In this document: positions 23,701 to 34,026 of the stretch, piece by piece
Position numbering within the stretch: the first letter of the stretch is position 1
How the letters are laid out: each line of letters begins with the position of its first letter
DNA from: Chitinophaga filiformis
GTDB taxonomy: Bacteria; Bacteroidota; Bacteroidia; Chitinophagales; Chitinophagaceae
Length of the DNA: 64,000 bases
Assembly (NCBI RefSeq): GCF_900102545.1
Contig: NZ_FNBN01000001.1
Coordinates: 1,442,221-1,506,220 of the forward strand
Reading direction: 5' to 3'
Position numbers and translations under genes: made by a program
The notes under the pieces: generated by a model
Seen by the model: only the letters and a program-made list of their open reading frames with translations
What the model was told of the DNA's origin: nothing
Database searches by the model: none

Positions 23701-25569
23701 ATGTTTCCATCTTACGATGTTATTGTGGTAGGCGCCGGACATGCCGGTTGCGAGGCGGCGGCAGCTGCTGCAAATATGGGGTCCAAGGTTTTGCTGGTAA
23801 CCATGAATATGCAAACTATAGCTCAGATGAGTTGCAACCCGGCAATGGGAGGCATCGCTAAAGGTCAGATAGTAAGAGAGATTGATGCTTTAGGTGGATA
23901 CTCTGGTATAGTTACAGATCAGTCAATGATACAGTTCCGCATGCTGAACCGTTCTAAGGGACCAGCTATGTGGAGCCCACGTACCCAGAATGATAGAATG
24001 CTGTTTGCTGCAAAGTGGAGAGAAGCGTTGGAGCAAACGCCTAATGTGGACTTTTACCAAGACATGGTGAAGGGACTGCTGGTGAAAAATGGAGTTTGTT
24101 TTGGTGTGGTGACAGGACTCGGTCATGAGATAAAGGCAAAATCAGTTGTATTAACTAATGGCACATTCCTGAACGGAGTGATGCACATAGGAGATAAACA
24201 GTTCGGTGGAGGTAGGGTAGCAGAGAAAGCTGCGACCGGAATTACCGAACAACTTGTTTCCCTCGGTTTCGAAAGTGACCGTTTGAAAACAGGAACACCT
24301 CCAAGAATTGACTCAAGAAGTCTGGACTATTCAAAAATGGAAGAGCAACCAGGTGATGATGTGATCACCGGGTTTTCGTATTTGGATATTGAGAAGATCA
24401 AACCGGAACAACAAAGAAGTTGTCATATTACCTACACCAGTGATAAGGTACACGAGATGCTGAAGACTGGTTTTGATAGATCGCCGATGTTTCAGGGAAG
24501 GATCCAGGGGGTTGGTCCAAGATACTGTCCAAGTATTGAAGATAAGATCAACAGGTTTGCCGAAAGAGATAGACACCAGTTATTCGTAGAACCGGAAGGT
24601 TGGAATACTGTAGAGATTTATGTGAACGGTTTTTCAACATCGCTTCCTGAAGATGTACAGTATAAAGCACTGCAGTTGGTGCCAGGATTTGAGAATGTGA
24701 AAATGTTCCGTCCGGGTTATGCGATAGAGTATGATTACTTCCCACCAACCCAGTTGCAGTTCTCTCTGGAGACTAAGCAGATTCAGAATTTATTTTTTGC
24801 AGGACAGATCAATGGAACAACTGGTTACGAAGAGGCAGCATGTCAGGGATTGATGGCAGGTATCAACGCTCACCTGAAAGCAAGTGGTCAGGCGCCATTT
24901 GTGTTGAAGAGGAGCGAAGCATATATCGGAGTACTGATTGATGACCTGATTAATAAAGGTACTGATGAACCTTACCGCATGTTTACTTCGAGAGCTGAAT
25001 TCAGAACTTTGTTGAGACAGGATAATGCAGATCTCCGTTTGACTGAAAGAAGTTTTGAGATGGGACTCGCCGGACAAAACAGGTTAGACAAAGTGACCTT
25101 GAAGAAAGAAGGAGTGGAGAAGATAAAAAGTATCCTGAAAGAATTGCCAATCGATCCTGAAGAAATTAATCATCTGCTGGCAGAGAAAAATTCTTCGCCA
25201 CTTCCTCAAAGGATGCGCGCCTATCAGATTTTGTTAAGACCATCTCTTGATATTTTCTCTATGAAGAATGGTGTAGCTAAAATTGGAAAAGCACTTGCTG
25301 AGTTTAGCGATGAAACTTTGGAACAGGCAGAGATCCAAATCAAGTATGAAGTCTACATCGAAAAAGAAATCGACCTGGTAAAAAGAATGAGTCAGATGGA
25401 AGATCTGATCATACCTGATAGTTTCGATTATTCAAAACTTGTTTCATTAAGTAATGAAGCTAGACAGAAATTTAATAAAATTCGTCCACGTACATTAGGA
25501 CAAGCGAGCAGGATCAGTGGAGTGAACCCAAGTGATGTACAAATCCTGATGGTATATATGGGGCGCTAA
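23701..25569 (+). CDS. mnmG: tRNA uridine-5-carboxymethylaminomethyl modification enzyme MnmG (GidA)
   Basis: FAD-dependent enzyme that with MnmE (GTPase) installs the cmnm5 group on U34 of several tRNAs. 622 aa from the ATG at 23701; the frame is open 8 codons further up, but MFPSYDVIVVGAGHAG is the usual start. The FAD-binding GAGHAGCEAA, GGIAKGQIVREIDALGG, TGTPPRID and the C-terminal SGVNPSDVQILMVYMGR are all present. mnmG is a classic origin-proximal gene in many bacteria, which fits the parS sites next to it. A strong terminator follows. Confidence 0.97.
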   Translation: MFPSYDVIVVGAGHAGCEAAAAAANMGSKVLLVTMNMQTIAQMSCNPAMGGIAKGQIVREIDALGGYSGIVTDQSMIQFRMLNRSKGPAMWSPRTQNDRMLFAAKWREALEQTPNVDFYQDMVKGLLVKNGVCFGVVTGLGHEIKAKSVVLTNGTFLNGVMHIGDKQFGGGRVAEKAATGITEQLVSLGFESDRLKTGTPPRIDSRSLDYSKMEEQPGDDVITGFSYLDIEKIKPEQQRSCHITYTSDKVHEMLKTGFDRSPMFQGRIQGVGPRYCPSIEDKINRFAERDRHQLFVEPEGWNTVEIYVNGFSTSLPEDVQYKALQLVPGFENVKMFRPGYAIEYDYFPPTQLQFSLETKQIQNLFFAGQINGTTGYEEAACQGLMAGINAHLKASGQAPFVLKRSEAYIGVLIDDLINKGTDEPYRMFTSRAEFRTLLRQDNADLRLTERSFEMGLAGQNRLDKVTLKKEGVEKIKSILKELPIDPEEINHLLAEKNSSPLPQRMRAYQILLRPSLDIFSMKNGVAKIGKALAEFSDETLEQAEIQIKYEVYIEKEIDLVKRMSQMEDLIIPDSFDYSKLVSLSNEARQKFNKIRPRTLGQASRISGVNPSDVQILMVYMGR

Positions 25570-25591
25570 AAAATAATATTGAATTGAAAAT

Positions 25592-25628
25592 AAAAAATAC
25601 ATGCTTTCTATGAGCATGTATTTTTTTT
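25592..25628 (+). terminator. Terminator of mnmG
   Basis: AAATACATGCT and AGCATGTATTT form a perfect stem around TTCTATG, with an A-run before and eight Ts after it. Confidence 0.88.
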
Positions 25629-26204
25629 GTCTATATTCGTTTGTCGACCAAAATATGGAACCCTGAAAAGAGATGAGCCAGACCGAACCTATGACACGAC
25701 TGAACGAATTTTCATCCACGAAGAATTTCTAACGAAGCAAGGTTGAAATTTATTTATAGCCAATTTCTATGAGAGCAAGTTGACATCTGCTATAAATTTA
25801 TTCACCACCGGATTTCCTGGAAAATTTACCAAAAAACTATTTCGCGATCTAACTATATGGATTAATGAAGCATTGCAATTCAATGTAATGTAACATTACT
25901 CCAATATTATTTATTCATTTAATAGAATGAATAACGATTAAAGTTAAGGTTAAATTAGAAGTATACAGTACCCGGTCCGTTTCTTCGGACTGGGCTATTT
26001 TTACCCAAAAAGTATTAAATTATTGAAAATCAATTTATTAGATATTTTTATAGTGAGCTCATTATCTCCTTAAATTTCGACGATCTCGCAAGGGGTAATA
26101 TGATTGGTTCAAAACAGGGTCAGTTGAGAAATATGAGGTTTAAAATGCTTTTTTCTACTTTATATCATATTTAGTAATTTGTCTTATCTAAAAAGTCCTG
26201 GTTT
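25629..26204. other. AT-rich intergenic region between mnmG and the lactonase gene
   Basis: About 575 bases without a plausible gene. Visible structures are a near-perfect hairpin CCGGTCCG-TTTCTT-CGGACTGG (about 25972-25993) followed by CTATTTTTAC, which may be a terminator, and a small palindrome GTAATGT-A-ACATTAC (25885-25899). I found no DnaA boxes or parS here. Confidence 0.5.
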
Positions 26205-27335
26205 ATGCTCAATGCCTTACTTACTTCCACCGTTTTATTAACCTCCACTATGCTGTCGGCGCAAACTGATACAACTAAGGAAAAATATTTATTGATAGGC
26301 ACTTATACAAAAAGTGCGGAAGAGGGAATTAATGTTTATGCATTTAATACTACTACCGGTGCATTGCGTTTTGTGAGCACTGCCAAAAATGTAGACAATC
26401 CATCTTACCTGGTGATTGCACCTGATCAGAAGCATGTGTATTCAGTGAATGAAAATAATGAAGGAGGAGTAAGTGCTTTTGCCTGGGATACGACAAGTGG
26501 TGAATTGACTTTTCTGAATAAGCAACCCTCGGGTGGTGCTGCACCTTGTTACATCACTACCGATGAAGATGGCAAATATGTAATCGTGGGAAATTATGGA
26601 GGAGGAAGTTTATCGGTATTGCCTGTTCGTGCTGATGGAAAAATTGACGCACCGGTTCAGACAATAGAACATACCGGTACCGGTCCAAATAAAGAGCGAC
26701 AGGAAAAACCACATGTGCATTGTACCGTATTTGGTCCGGATCATAAATCATTGTATGTGTCAGATCTTGGCATCGACCAGGTGGTCATTTACAATTATAA
26801 GCAGGGAGATGTATTACCACTCATGCCGGCAGATACGGGATATGCTTTGTTGCCTCCCGGATCTGGTCCGAGACACATTACTTTTCACCCCAATGGAAAG
26901 TGGGCATATGTGATTCATGAACTGGATGGAAAAGTTACAGGCTTTAATAATGTAAGAGGTAAACTGAATCCCTTCCAGGCGATATCAACTTTACCTGCTA
27001 CTTACAAAGGACCCATATCAGGAGCAGACATTCACGTTTCTCCGGATGGAAAATTTTTGTATGCCTCCAACAGAGATAAGTTGAACAATATTGTGATCTA
27101 TAGTATTGACCGTAAAAATGGACAACTGGTAAAAAAAGGGGAACAGTCATCCGGTGGAAAAGCACCGCGCAATTTTATGATAGACCCTGATGGTAACTTT
27201 TTATTAGTGGCAAATCAGAATACTGATAATGTAGTAGTGTTTAAAAGAAATAAAACGACCGGGTTACTAAAAGCTACTGGTCAGGAAATTAAAGTTCCAA
27301 AACCGGTATGTTTAAAAATGATCGGTAGTAATTAA
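26205..27335 (+). CDS. Secreted lactonase family (7-bladed beta-propeller) protein
   Basis: 376-aa protein of the 6-phosphogluconolactonase (Pgl/YbhE-type) beta-propeller family. It carries a signal peptide (MLNALLTSTVLLTSTMLSA, then QTD), so it works in the periplasm or outside, where a role in the pentose phosphate pathway is unlikely; secreted members may hydrolyse other lactones. Repeats with SVNENNEGGVSAF, NYGGGSLSVLPV and VSPDGKFLYASNR are the blade signatures. The motif KPHVHCTVFGPDHKSLYVSDLG is typical. The start ATG at 26205 has no visible Shine-Dalgarno. Confidence 0.88.
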   Translation: MLNALLTSTVLLTSTMLSAQTDTTKEKYLLIGTYTKSAEEGINVYAFNTTTGALRFVSTAKNVDNPSYLVIAPDQKHVYSVNENNEGGVSAFAWDTTSGELTFLNKQPSGGAAPCYITTDEDGKYVIVGNYGGGSLSVLPVRADGKIDAPVQTIEHTGTGPNKERQEKPHVHCTVFGPDHKSLYVSDLGIDQVVIYNYKQGDVLPLMPADTGYALLPPGSGPRHITFHPNGKWAYVIHELDGKVTGFNNVRGKLNPFQAISTLPATYKGPISGADIHVSPDGKFLYASNRDKLNNIVIYSIDRKNGQLVKKGEQSSGGKAPRNFMIDPDGNFLLVANQNTDNVVVFKRNKTTGLLKATGQEIKVPKPVCLKMIGSN

Positions 27336-27401
27336 GAGTGGACAATCTTCCTGTACATCTGATTGGCACAACTTTTTCAGCAGAACTTAAAAAGAAAGAT
27401 T

Positions 27402-27752
27402 ATGAAAAAGAAAGGGGCAAAACCAACAGATAAAAAGTCCGAACTGAATGAAGACGAAAAATTCCCAGGTTATCCTGCGTATCCTGCAAATGAAGATATC
27501 ACTTACAGAGGTGAGCAGGAAGAGCTCGATGTGGAAAAGGTAACCAGGTCTTCCCGTATCAATAATGAACTGGCGAGAGATTCATCTGGCAATCTGTCTG
27601 ACCAGGAGGAAGGAGAGGATGGACTGGATGTTCCGGGAGCAGATCTTGATGACGAGAATGAACGGATCGGTGAAGAAGACGAAGAAAATAATTATTATAG
27701 TTTAGGAGGTGACAGACATGAAGATCTTGAGGAGGGTAGCGATGAGCCATAA
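27402..27752 (+). CDS. Small acidic protein of unknown function
   Basis: 116-aa, strongly acidic and probably disordered protein; start at the ATG 27402 (MKKKGAKPTDKK) rather than a TTG 13 codons earlier. The N-terminus is basic, then Pro/Tyr-rich (FPGYPAYPANEDI), and the C-terminal half is Asp/Glu-rich (DQEEGEDGLDVPGADLDDENE). No catalytic residue pattern. Similar acidic tails occur in small Bacteroidota proteins whose role is unknown to me. It lies 66 bases after the lactonase gene on the same strand and ends 7 bases before the convergent cls gene. Confidence 0.7.
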   Translation: MKKKGAKPTDKKSELNEDEKFPGYPAYPANEDITYRGEQEELDVEKVTRSSRINNELARDSSGNLSDQEEGEDGLDVPGADLDDENERIGEEDEENNYYSLGGDRHEDLEEGSDEP

Positions 27753-27759
27753 TTGTATA

Positions 27760-29307
27760 TTACAATAATGGAGTCAACAGTCTACATACTGCATCTATAA
27801 ACCGCTCCCAGATGGAACGGTTTTTCCATAGACGTCGTTCAATATGAACAGAATCTTGCAAGTCCTGTTCGAAAGCCGAGTTTAATTTATGCACAACTTG
27901 TTTGTCATAAACCACTACTGCAATTTCACTATTCAGATAGAAACTCCGGTAATCCAGATTAACAGAACCAACAATAGCAAGATTATCGTCTATCGCAATT
28001 GACTTCGCATGTATAAAACCCTTTTGATAGAAATAAACTTTCACGCCGGCATCAAGCATTGACTTGATGTAAGATTGTGCTGCGTGTTGAACAAAAAAAG
28101 AATCTCCGCGGAAAGGTAAAATCAGTTGTACATTTTTACCCGCCAGTGCTGCCATCTGTAGGGCAGTTAATATTTGTTCGTTTGGAATAAAGTATGGATT
28201 GCTGATGCGGATAGAACGCCTTGCCACATTGATCGCCATCAGAATAGTTTGCATCGCCATAGGAAAATCTGAATCAGGACCACTGGCAACAATATCCACA
28301 AAACAATTCTCTCGCAGATCGGAACGATGAAAGTAAGGCGGACCGAAAGGAAAAGTATTTTTACTGCAGTAACGGTAACTCATCATGAATTGCAACTGCA
28401 ATAAATTCACAACATCGCCTTCCAGTTTCAGGTGCGTGTCTCTCCAGAATATCGGATGTTTTTCGTTATTCAGATAACGGGCATCCATATTGATACCTCC
28501 TGTAAATCCTACTTCTCCATCTATGATGATGATCTTTCTGTGATTACGATAATTAGCGTTGAGATAAAAGTTGATCAGTACAGGTGAAAAAGCAAAGACT
28601 TCTGCACCATGTTCTTCCAGCAGATCTGGAATGTCTCCTATGTTATCACTTCCCAGATCATCGTATATAAATCTGACTTCTATTCCTTCTTTTAATTTCT
28701 CAATCAGGATATTGGCTACTTCATTTCCTACATCGTCAGCGGCAAAAATGTAGTACTCAATATGTATATGATGTTTTGCTGCTCGTAATGCTTCCATCAC
28801 TGCGGGGAATTTTTCTTCTCCATTCAGTAAGAGCTGCACACGATTATCACGCGAAAGTACGGAGTGCCGGGTATTCAGTAACATGGCAGATATTTCCTGC
28901 TTACTTGCCACCAGGTGTCTGAGTTGTATTTGTAAATGTTCTATTTCTTTTCGCTGCGACTCCCAATATCGCAACATCAACGTTTCATCTTTACTGCCTT
29001 TCAGGGTGAAACGCCGTTTCTTGCGGAGATCTCTACCCAGGTAATAATATACTACTAATCCCAGTATGGGAACGAAGACCAACAACATGATGTAAGCCAT
29101 CGCCTTAACCGGGTTACGGTTTTCCAGCAAAATAGTGCCTACCACCCCAAGAAAGGAAAGTGAAATAAGCACATACCCGGTGATTTTCAATGCTATATGC
29201 CAATCTGTACCCCAGAGGAAATATAATATCTGATACACGCCGTTTCTTTCTAAATAGTTAAGAATAAAGGTAATGGTAATATCATTAGAATAAATTATGC
29301 CCATCAA
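27760..29307 (-). CDS. cls: Cardiolipin synthase
   Basis: Phospholipase D-type membrane enzyme that makes cardiolipin from two phosphatidylglycerols. 515 aa; two N-terminal transmembrane segments (ITGYVLISLSFLGVVGTILL, then MAYIMLLVFVPILGLVVYYY) precede two HKD catalytic motifs: HRKIIIIDGEVGFTGGINMD at about 255 and HAKSIAIDDNLAIVGSVNLD at about 430. The C-terminus (LWKNRSIWERFIDAVCRLLTPLL) is the usual amphipathic end. The start could also be the second Met; the codons are adjacent. The gene is divergent from the large helicase gene, with about 50 bases between. Confidence 0.93.
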   Translation of the reverse strand: MMGIIYSNDITITFILNYLERNGVYQILYFLWGTDWHIALKITGYVLISLSFLGVVGTILLENRNPVKAMAYIMLLVFVPILGLVVYYYLGRDLRKKRRFTLKGSKDETLMLRYWESQRKEIEHLQIQLRHLVASKQEISAMLLNTRHSVLSRDNRVQLLLNGEEKFPAVMEALRAAKHHIHIEYYIFAADDVGNEVANILIEKLKEGIEVRFIYDDLGSDNIGDIPDLLEEHGAEVFAFSPVLINFYLNANYRNHRKIIIIDGEVGFTGGINMDARYLNNEKHPIFWRDTHLKLEGDVVNLLQLQFMMSYRYCSKNTFPFGPPYFHRSDLRENCFVDIVASGPDSDFPMAMQTILMAINVARRSIRISNPYFIPNEQILTALQMAALAGKNVQLILPFRGDSFFVQHAAQSYIKSMLDAGVKVYFYQKGFIHAKSIAIDDNLAIVGSVNLDYRSFYLNSEIAVVVYDKQVVHKLNSAFEQDLQDSVHIERRLWKNRSIWERFIDAVCRLLTPLL

Positions 29308-29358
29308 TCGTTCTTAACATAAATTATCATTTTTTTGTGTTCTTACAACGAACTGTAC

Positions 29359-32300
29359 ATGAAGGAATCAATCCTTATTAAACTCGAGGCCTCACGTCGG
29401 GAGCTACTGGATCTGGGACTACGTAACCCTTTATTGAATTATCGTTTACCCCTTAGTCGTGGAGTGCATATTGAACAGGAAAGCGTTGCTAATATATATG
29501 AAGTATTGGTGAAGCAGGGAAAAGCAATGACTTTTCTTCCCAAAACTGATTCAAAAGAAAAGAAAGAAAAAGAAGTTGATGTTGCAGAACCTTCCTTGCC
29601 TTTGCAGGAACCGGAAGAGGTAGTATATGATACTCGTCTGCAGACAACTGAAACTGCTACTGCATTACAGAACAGGTTATTGAATACTTACTATGCTGCA
29701 CGTACCAGCCTGGAAGAACAGGGTGTGAATATTCTGTTCCTCACATTGGGGATGTTGAAGTGGTATGAAAAAGATAATGGTAAAGAGCAACGGCAGGCGC
29801 CATTGATATTAATACCTGTTTCTCTTGAACGTTCCAGTGCAAGAGAAAGGTTTCGTTTACGCTATACCGGTAGTGAGGTAGAAATGAATCTTAGTTTACA
29901 AACTAAGATAAAAGCAGAATTTGGTATTACGATACCTGATATGCCGGAAGCAGATGAAATAGCAGTACTTGATTATATCGGGCAGGTGGATGCAGCCATC
30001 AACGGTATGCAGAACTGGGAAGTGGTTACGGATGCGGTTGAACTTGGGTTCTTCTCTTTCGGTAAACTAATGTTGTATCATGACCTTGACAGTGATGGAT
30101 GGCCTGCTGATGAAAAGCCTGCTGAACATCCTATTCTGCAAAGTTTATTTGGAGATGGATTCAAAGAGCATGCACCGGATATCCGTGAAGATGCATTTAT
30201 TGATACTGAAACAACAGCACATGAATTACACCAGGTAGTTGATGCAGATGGTTCTCAGTTACTGGCAATGTTGGCTGTGCAGGAAGGACGTAACCTGGTA
30301 ATACAGGGACCTCCCGGTACAGGTAAATCACAAACCATTACTAACCTTATTGCCAATGCAATTGGTGAAGGAAAAAAAGTATTGTTCGTTGCTGAGAAAA
30401 TGGCTGCGTTGGAAGTCGTGAAACGCAGGCTGGACAGCATTCAATTGGGAGAGGCTTGTCTTGAACTGCATAGTCACAAAGCCAATAAGAAAGAGCTGCA
30501 CCAGGAGCTAAGGAGAACGCTGGAACTGGGTAAGCCTGCTATTCTTCAACTGCAACAGGAAGTAATATTACTCGATGATTACAGGAAAGAGTTGAATGAT
30601 TATAGTATTGCTGTAAACACGCCCGTTGGAGAAAGTGGCATTACTCCTCACCAGTTGATGGGCTATCTGTTAAAATTGAAAGAACAGTTTGCAACAATAG
30701 AACTACCACGTATAGCTGTATCTGATATTGATTCATGGAATGCATTGCGCATGCAACGTGCAGAAGCAATGGCAACAAGGATCGAGAACAGATTGGTTGA
30801 AACAGGGATACCTTCAGCATTATTATTCTGGGGAAGTGAGTTAACAGTATTGACGCCAGCAGGTCAGGATAAATTAATACCGGTATTAGAGAAAGCAGAA
30901 AGTACCACTGTTGCTTTACAACATGAAAGCGCAATTATCGCAGGACAGGTTGGATTACCAATGCCTCTCAACAGGAAGCATAGTATGGATCTGTCTTTCT
31001 TTGTACAACTCGCATCCGTTCGTCCGGATATATCAGGTGTACAATTAAAACATCCTGCGTGGCTGCAGCAGAAAGAAGATATCAAAGAGTTCATTGAAAC
31101 AGGTAAACGACTGCGACAGATCCACCAGGTATATGATCCTATTCTTATTCCTGAAGCATGGGATCAGCAGGTACTTGAAATGCGACAGCACTTACTGGCG
31201 TTTGGAGATAAGTGGTATAAGTTTTTAAACGGCGACTATAATAAAACGAATCGTCAGTTAGCTGCTTTGTGCAGAGCGGGTGCACCTGATGACTTGCAGG
31301 GAAAGTTGTCCTGTATTGATGCTATTCTTGAAGCAAGGCGATTGAATAAATTATTGCAGGAACATGAAGTGCTTGCGAAAGAGTTATTTGGACAACGTTT
31401 GCAGAAGGGACAGGCAAACTGGGAATTGCTGGAAAGCATTACTAACTATTTAACGGAAGTACATAAGCAGATCAGTTATAGTACTTGTTCTGCTGTGATC
31501 TTAGATTACCTGGAGAAAAATGAACCGGTAGAAACGGCGAAGCGCTACTATGATACATTGCTGAAACACCTGCAACAACAGGGTGCTGCAATAGATGCTA
31601 TGGTTACTGCATTTGCACTGAATGAGAAAAAACGCTTCCGCGAGATTACGCCATTACTGCAACGACCTTATGAAGATCAGATCCTGTTGACGCAATCATG
31701 GAGTAAAGGATTGCCAGAAATACATCATGTCATTTCCTGGAATAATCTTGTAGAAACTGCGTCAGCAGAGGGGTTGCAAACATTGACAGATGCAGTTGCA
31801 TATTGGCCGGAAAGTGTGACAGCATTAAAGGGTGCATTGCAGAAAACATGGTATGAATATCTGTGGGAAAAAGCATTGATAGCGCATGCTTCACTACGCA
31901 AGTTTGAAAGATCAAGTCATGAAGCAGCAGTGAAACAGTTTGTAAAATTAGATACACTTAACCTGCAATATAACAGAGCAAGAGCGGCATTAAAACACTG
32001 GGATGGTGTACCTCCGCTGGAAGCCGGCGGACAGGTGAATGTGCTGCGGACTGAGTTTAACAAGAAGGCCAGACATATGCCTATACGTAAACTGATGCAG
32101 TCTGCAGGATTGGCCATACAAGCTATTAAACCTGTGTTCATGATGAGCCCTCTTTCTATTGCGAACTTCTTACCACCAGGATCGCTGCAGTTTGACCTTG
32201 TGATATTTGATGAAGCGAGTCAGGTGAGACCAGTGGATGCATTGGGTGCTTTATTGAGAGGAAAACAACTGGTGGTGGTAGGGGATAGCAAACAGTTACC

Positions 32301-34026
32301 ACCAAGCACTTTCTTTGATTCATTGATGAAAGAAGTCGATGATGAGGAAAATGTAACAGCAGATATGCCAAGCATCCTGGGAATGTGTGATGCACAGGGA
32401 GCACCGCAGAGAATGTTACGCTGGCACTATCGTAGCCGGCATGAGTCGCTGATCAGTATGTCCAATCATGAATTCTATGAAGACAAGCTAGTGATCTTCC
32501 CTAGTCCTGGTGCAGAACACAAAATGGGATTAGTATATCATCATTTAAAAGATGCAACATACGATCGGGGTAAAACAAGAACAAATCAGCGGGAAGCAGA
32601 TGCCATCACGGAAGCGGTAATTGAACATGCAAAAAATCATCCGGACATGAGTCTTGGCGTTGTTGCTTTCAGTTCCGCACAGATGCAGGCAATACAGCAG
32701 TCACTGGAAACAGCGAGGAAGAAAATGCCTGAAGTAGAAATGTTCTTCAAGGCACATCCACATGAACCGTTCTTTGTAAAGAACCTGGAGAATGTGCAGG
32801 GTGATGAGCGAGATGTGATCTTTATCAGTATTGGTTATGGCCGTACGCCGGAAGGTAATGTGAATCTATCCTTCGGTCCTTTGAATAACGAAGGTGGTGA
32901 GAAGAGATTGAACGTATTGATCACAAGAGCAAAGCAACGCTGTGAAGTATTTACCAATCTGACATCTGATGATATCGATCTGACTAAAACAGAAAGTGAA
33001 GGAGTACGCGCGTTAAAGAACTTCCTGTATTTCGCGCAGCATGGATCCATGCAAAGCGGATATACTGATGGCATGCCGGTGAATATTCCTTTTGAAACGC
33101 TTGTTGCGGAACATCTGACAGCAGCTGGTTATAATGTAAAGAAGCAAATAGGTAGTAAAGGTTTTTATATAGACCTGGCAGTAGTTGATCCGGAGCATCC
33201 GGGTAAATATATTCTCGGTATTATGTGTGATGGTGCGGCATATCATGCAGCACGTTCTGCAAAAGACAGGGACAGGTTGCGTCAGCAGGTGCTGGAGAAT
33301 ATGGGCTGGAACATTTATAATGTATGGAGTACAGACTGGTTCCGTCATCCTGCAAGAGAATTGAGAAGGTTGATATCCGCTATTGAAAATGCACGTGGAG
33401 GAAATGGAGATGATCAGGAAATGGATGCTATCCCTGAGGAAGATTATACGATGATAAGAGAAGATGAAGGAGAGGAGAGTGATGTACCATTGTATGAAAT
33501 GGCAGTATTGCCGGAAGAAATAGCAACAAAAGATCTGCATCAGCATCCGGCAGATAAATTAAGATCATGGCTGGAAATGGTAGTGCGTGTCGAAAGCCCG
33601 GTTCATGTGGAAGAAGTAACTCGCAGAATATTAGATGCGGCTGATGTATCACGTGTGGGTAACAGAATACGCGAGGTATTGAAACAGGCTATTGCGGATG
33701 CTGTTGGAAATGATTCAGTAGTAGTAAAAGAAGAGTTTCTGTGGAACGCGACAATGGATACACCATTGGTGCGCAGCAGAATGAATCTGCCTTCTGCATC
33801 GCGTAAGATGACTTATATCGCGCCGGAAGAATTGCAGGTAGTGATTGAAAAGGTGGTAGGTGATGCCATTGCTATTACGATGACTGCGGCCATACCCATT
33901 ATTGCAAAGACACTTGGTTTTGCCCGGGTAACAGAAGACCTGAAAACAGATCTGCAGGAAGCTGTTGAAAAAGCATTGGCAGATGGTGTCATTTACCAGG
34001 ATGATGAGTGGCTCAAAGTAAAGTAA
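29359..34026 (+). CDS. DUF4011 / SF1 helicase / REase-like / DUF3320 protein
   Basis: 1,555-aa multidomain protein. The DUF4011 domain fills about residues 1-290 (starts KLEASRRELLDLGLRNPLLNYR). An Upf1-like SF1 helicase follows, with Walker A GPPGTGKS at about 317, DEAS box (LVIFDEASQVRPVDAL) at about 950, VVGDSKQLPPS at about 975 and LENVQGDERDVIFIS at about 1145. At about 1245-1340 comes a Vsr/MTES_1575-type endonuclease-like domain (GSKGFYIDLAVVDPEHPGKYILGIMCDGAAYH), then DUF3320 (about 1390-1460). I start at ATG 29359 rather than eight codons earlier. Proteins of this architecture are known from defence islands and have been proposed as anti-phage factors. Its stop directly abuts that of the VWA gene of the next, oppositely oriented cluster. 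Confidence 0.9.
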   Translation: MKESILIKLEASRRELLDLGLRNPLLNYRLPLSRGVHIEQESVANIYEVLVKQGKAMTFLPKTDSKEKKEKEVDVAEPSLPLQEPEEVVYDTRLQTTETATALQNRLLNTYYAARTSLEEQGVNILFLTLGMLKWYEKDNGKEQRQAPLILIPVSLERSSARERFRLRYTGSEVEMNLSLQTKIKAEFGITIPDMPEADEIAVLDYIGQVDAAINGMQNWEVVTDAVELGFFSFGKLMLYHDLDSDGWPADEKPAEHPILQSLFGDGFKEHAPDIREDAFIDTETTAHELHQVVDADGSQLLAMLAVQEGRNLVIQGPPGTGKSQTITNLIANAIGEGKKVLFVAEKMAALEVVKRRLDSIQLGEACLELHSHKANKKELHQELRRTLELGKPAILQLQQEVILLDDYRKELNDYSIAVNTPVGESGITPHQLMGYLLKLKEQFATIELPRIAVSDIDSWNALRMQRAEAMATRIENRLVETGIPSALLFWGSELTVLTPAGQDKLIPVLEKAESTTVALQHESAIIAGQVGLPMPLNRKHSMDLSFFVQLASVRPDISGVQLKHPAWLQQKEDIKEFIETGKRLRQIHQVYDPILIPEAWDQQVLEMRQHLLAFGDKWYKFLNGDYNKTNRQLAALCRAGAPDDLQGKLSCIDAILEARRLNKLLQEHEVLAKELFGQRLQKGQANWELLESITNYLTEVHKQISYSTCSAVILDYLEKNEPVETAKRYYDTLLKHLQQQGAAIDAMVTAFALNEKKRFREITPLLQRPYEDQILLTQSWSKGLPEIHHVISWNNLVETASAEGLQTLTDAVAYWPESVTALKGALQKTWYEYLWEKALIAHASLRKFERSSHEAAVKQFVKLDTLNLQYNRARAALKHWDGVPPLEAGGQVNVLRTEFNKKARHMPIRKLMQSAGLAIQAIKPVFMMSPLSIANFLPPGSLQFDLVIFDEASQVRPVDALGALLRGKQLVVVGDSKQLPPSTFFDSLMKEVDDEENVTADMPSILGMCDAQGAPQRMLRWHYRSRHESLISMSNHEFYEDKLVIFPSPGAEHKMGLVYHHLKDATYDRGKTRTNQREADAITEAVIEHAKNHPDMSLGVVAFSSAQMQAIQQSLETARKKMPEVEMFFKAHPHEPFFVKNLENVQGDERDVIFISIGYGRTPEGNVNLSFGPLNNEGGEKRLNVLITRAKQRCEVFTNLTSDDIDLTKTESEGVRALKNFLYFAQHGSMQSGYTDGMPVNIPFETLVAEHLTAAGYNVKKQIGSKGFYIDLAVVDPEHPGKYILGIMCDGAAYHAARSAKDRDRLRQQVLENMGWNIYNVWSTDWFRHPARELRRLISAIENARGGNGDDQEMDAIPEEDYTMIREDEGEESDVPLYEMAVLPEEIATKDLHQHPADKLRSWLEMVVRVESPVHVEEVTRRILDAADVSRVGNRIREVLKQAIADAVGNDSVVVKEEFLWNATMDTPLVRSRMNLPSASRKMTYIAPEELQVVIEKVVGDAIAITMTAAIPIIAKTLGFARVTEDLKTDLQEAVEKALADGVIYQDDEWLKVK

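Noticed and set aside
25629..26204. Mobile element or second origin in the mnmG-lactonase gap
   Set aside because: No DnaA boxes, no inverted termini, no coding remnant; only a hairpin and a small palindrome.
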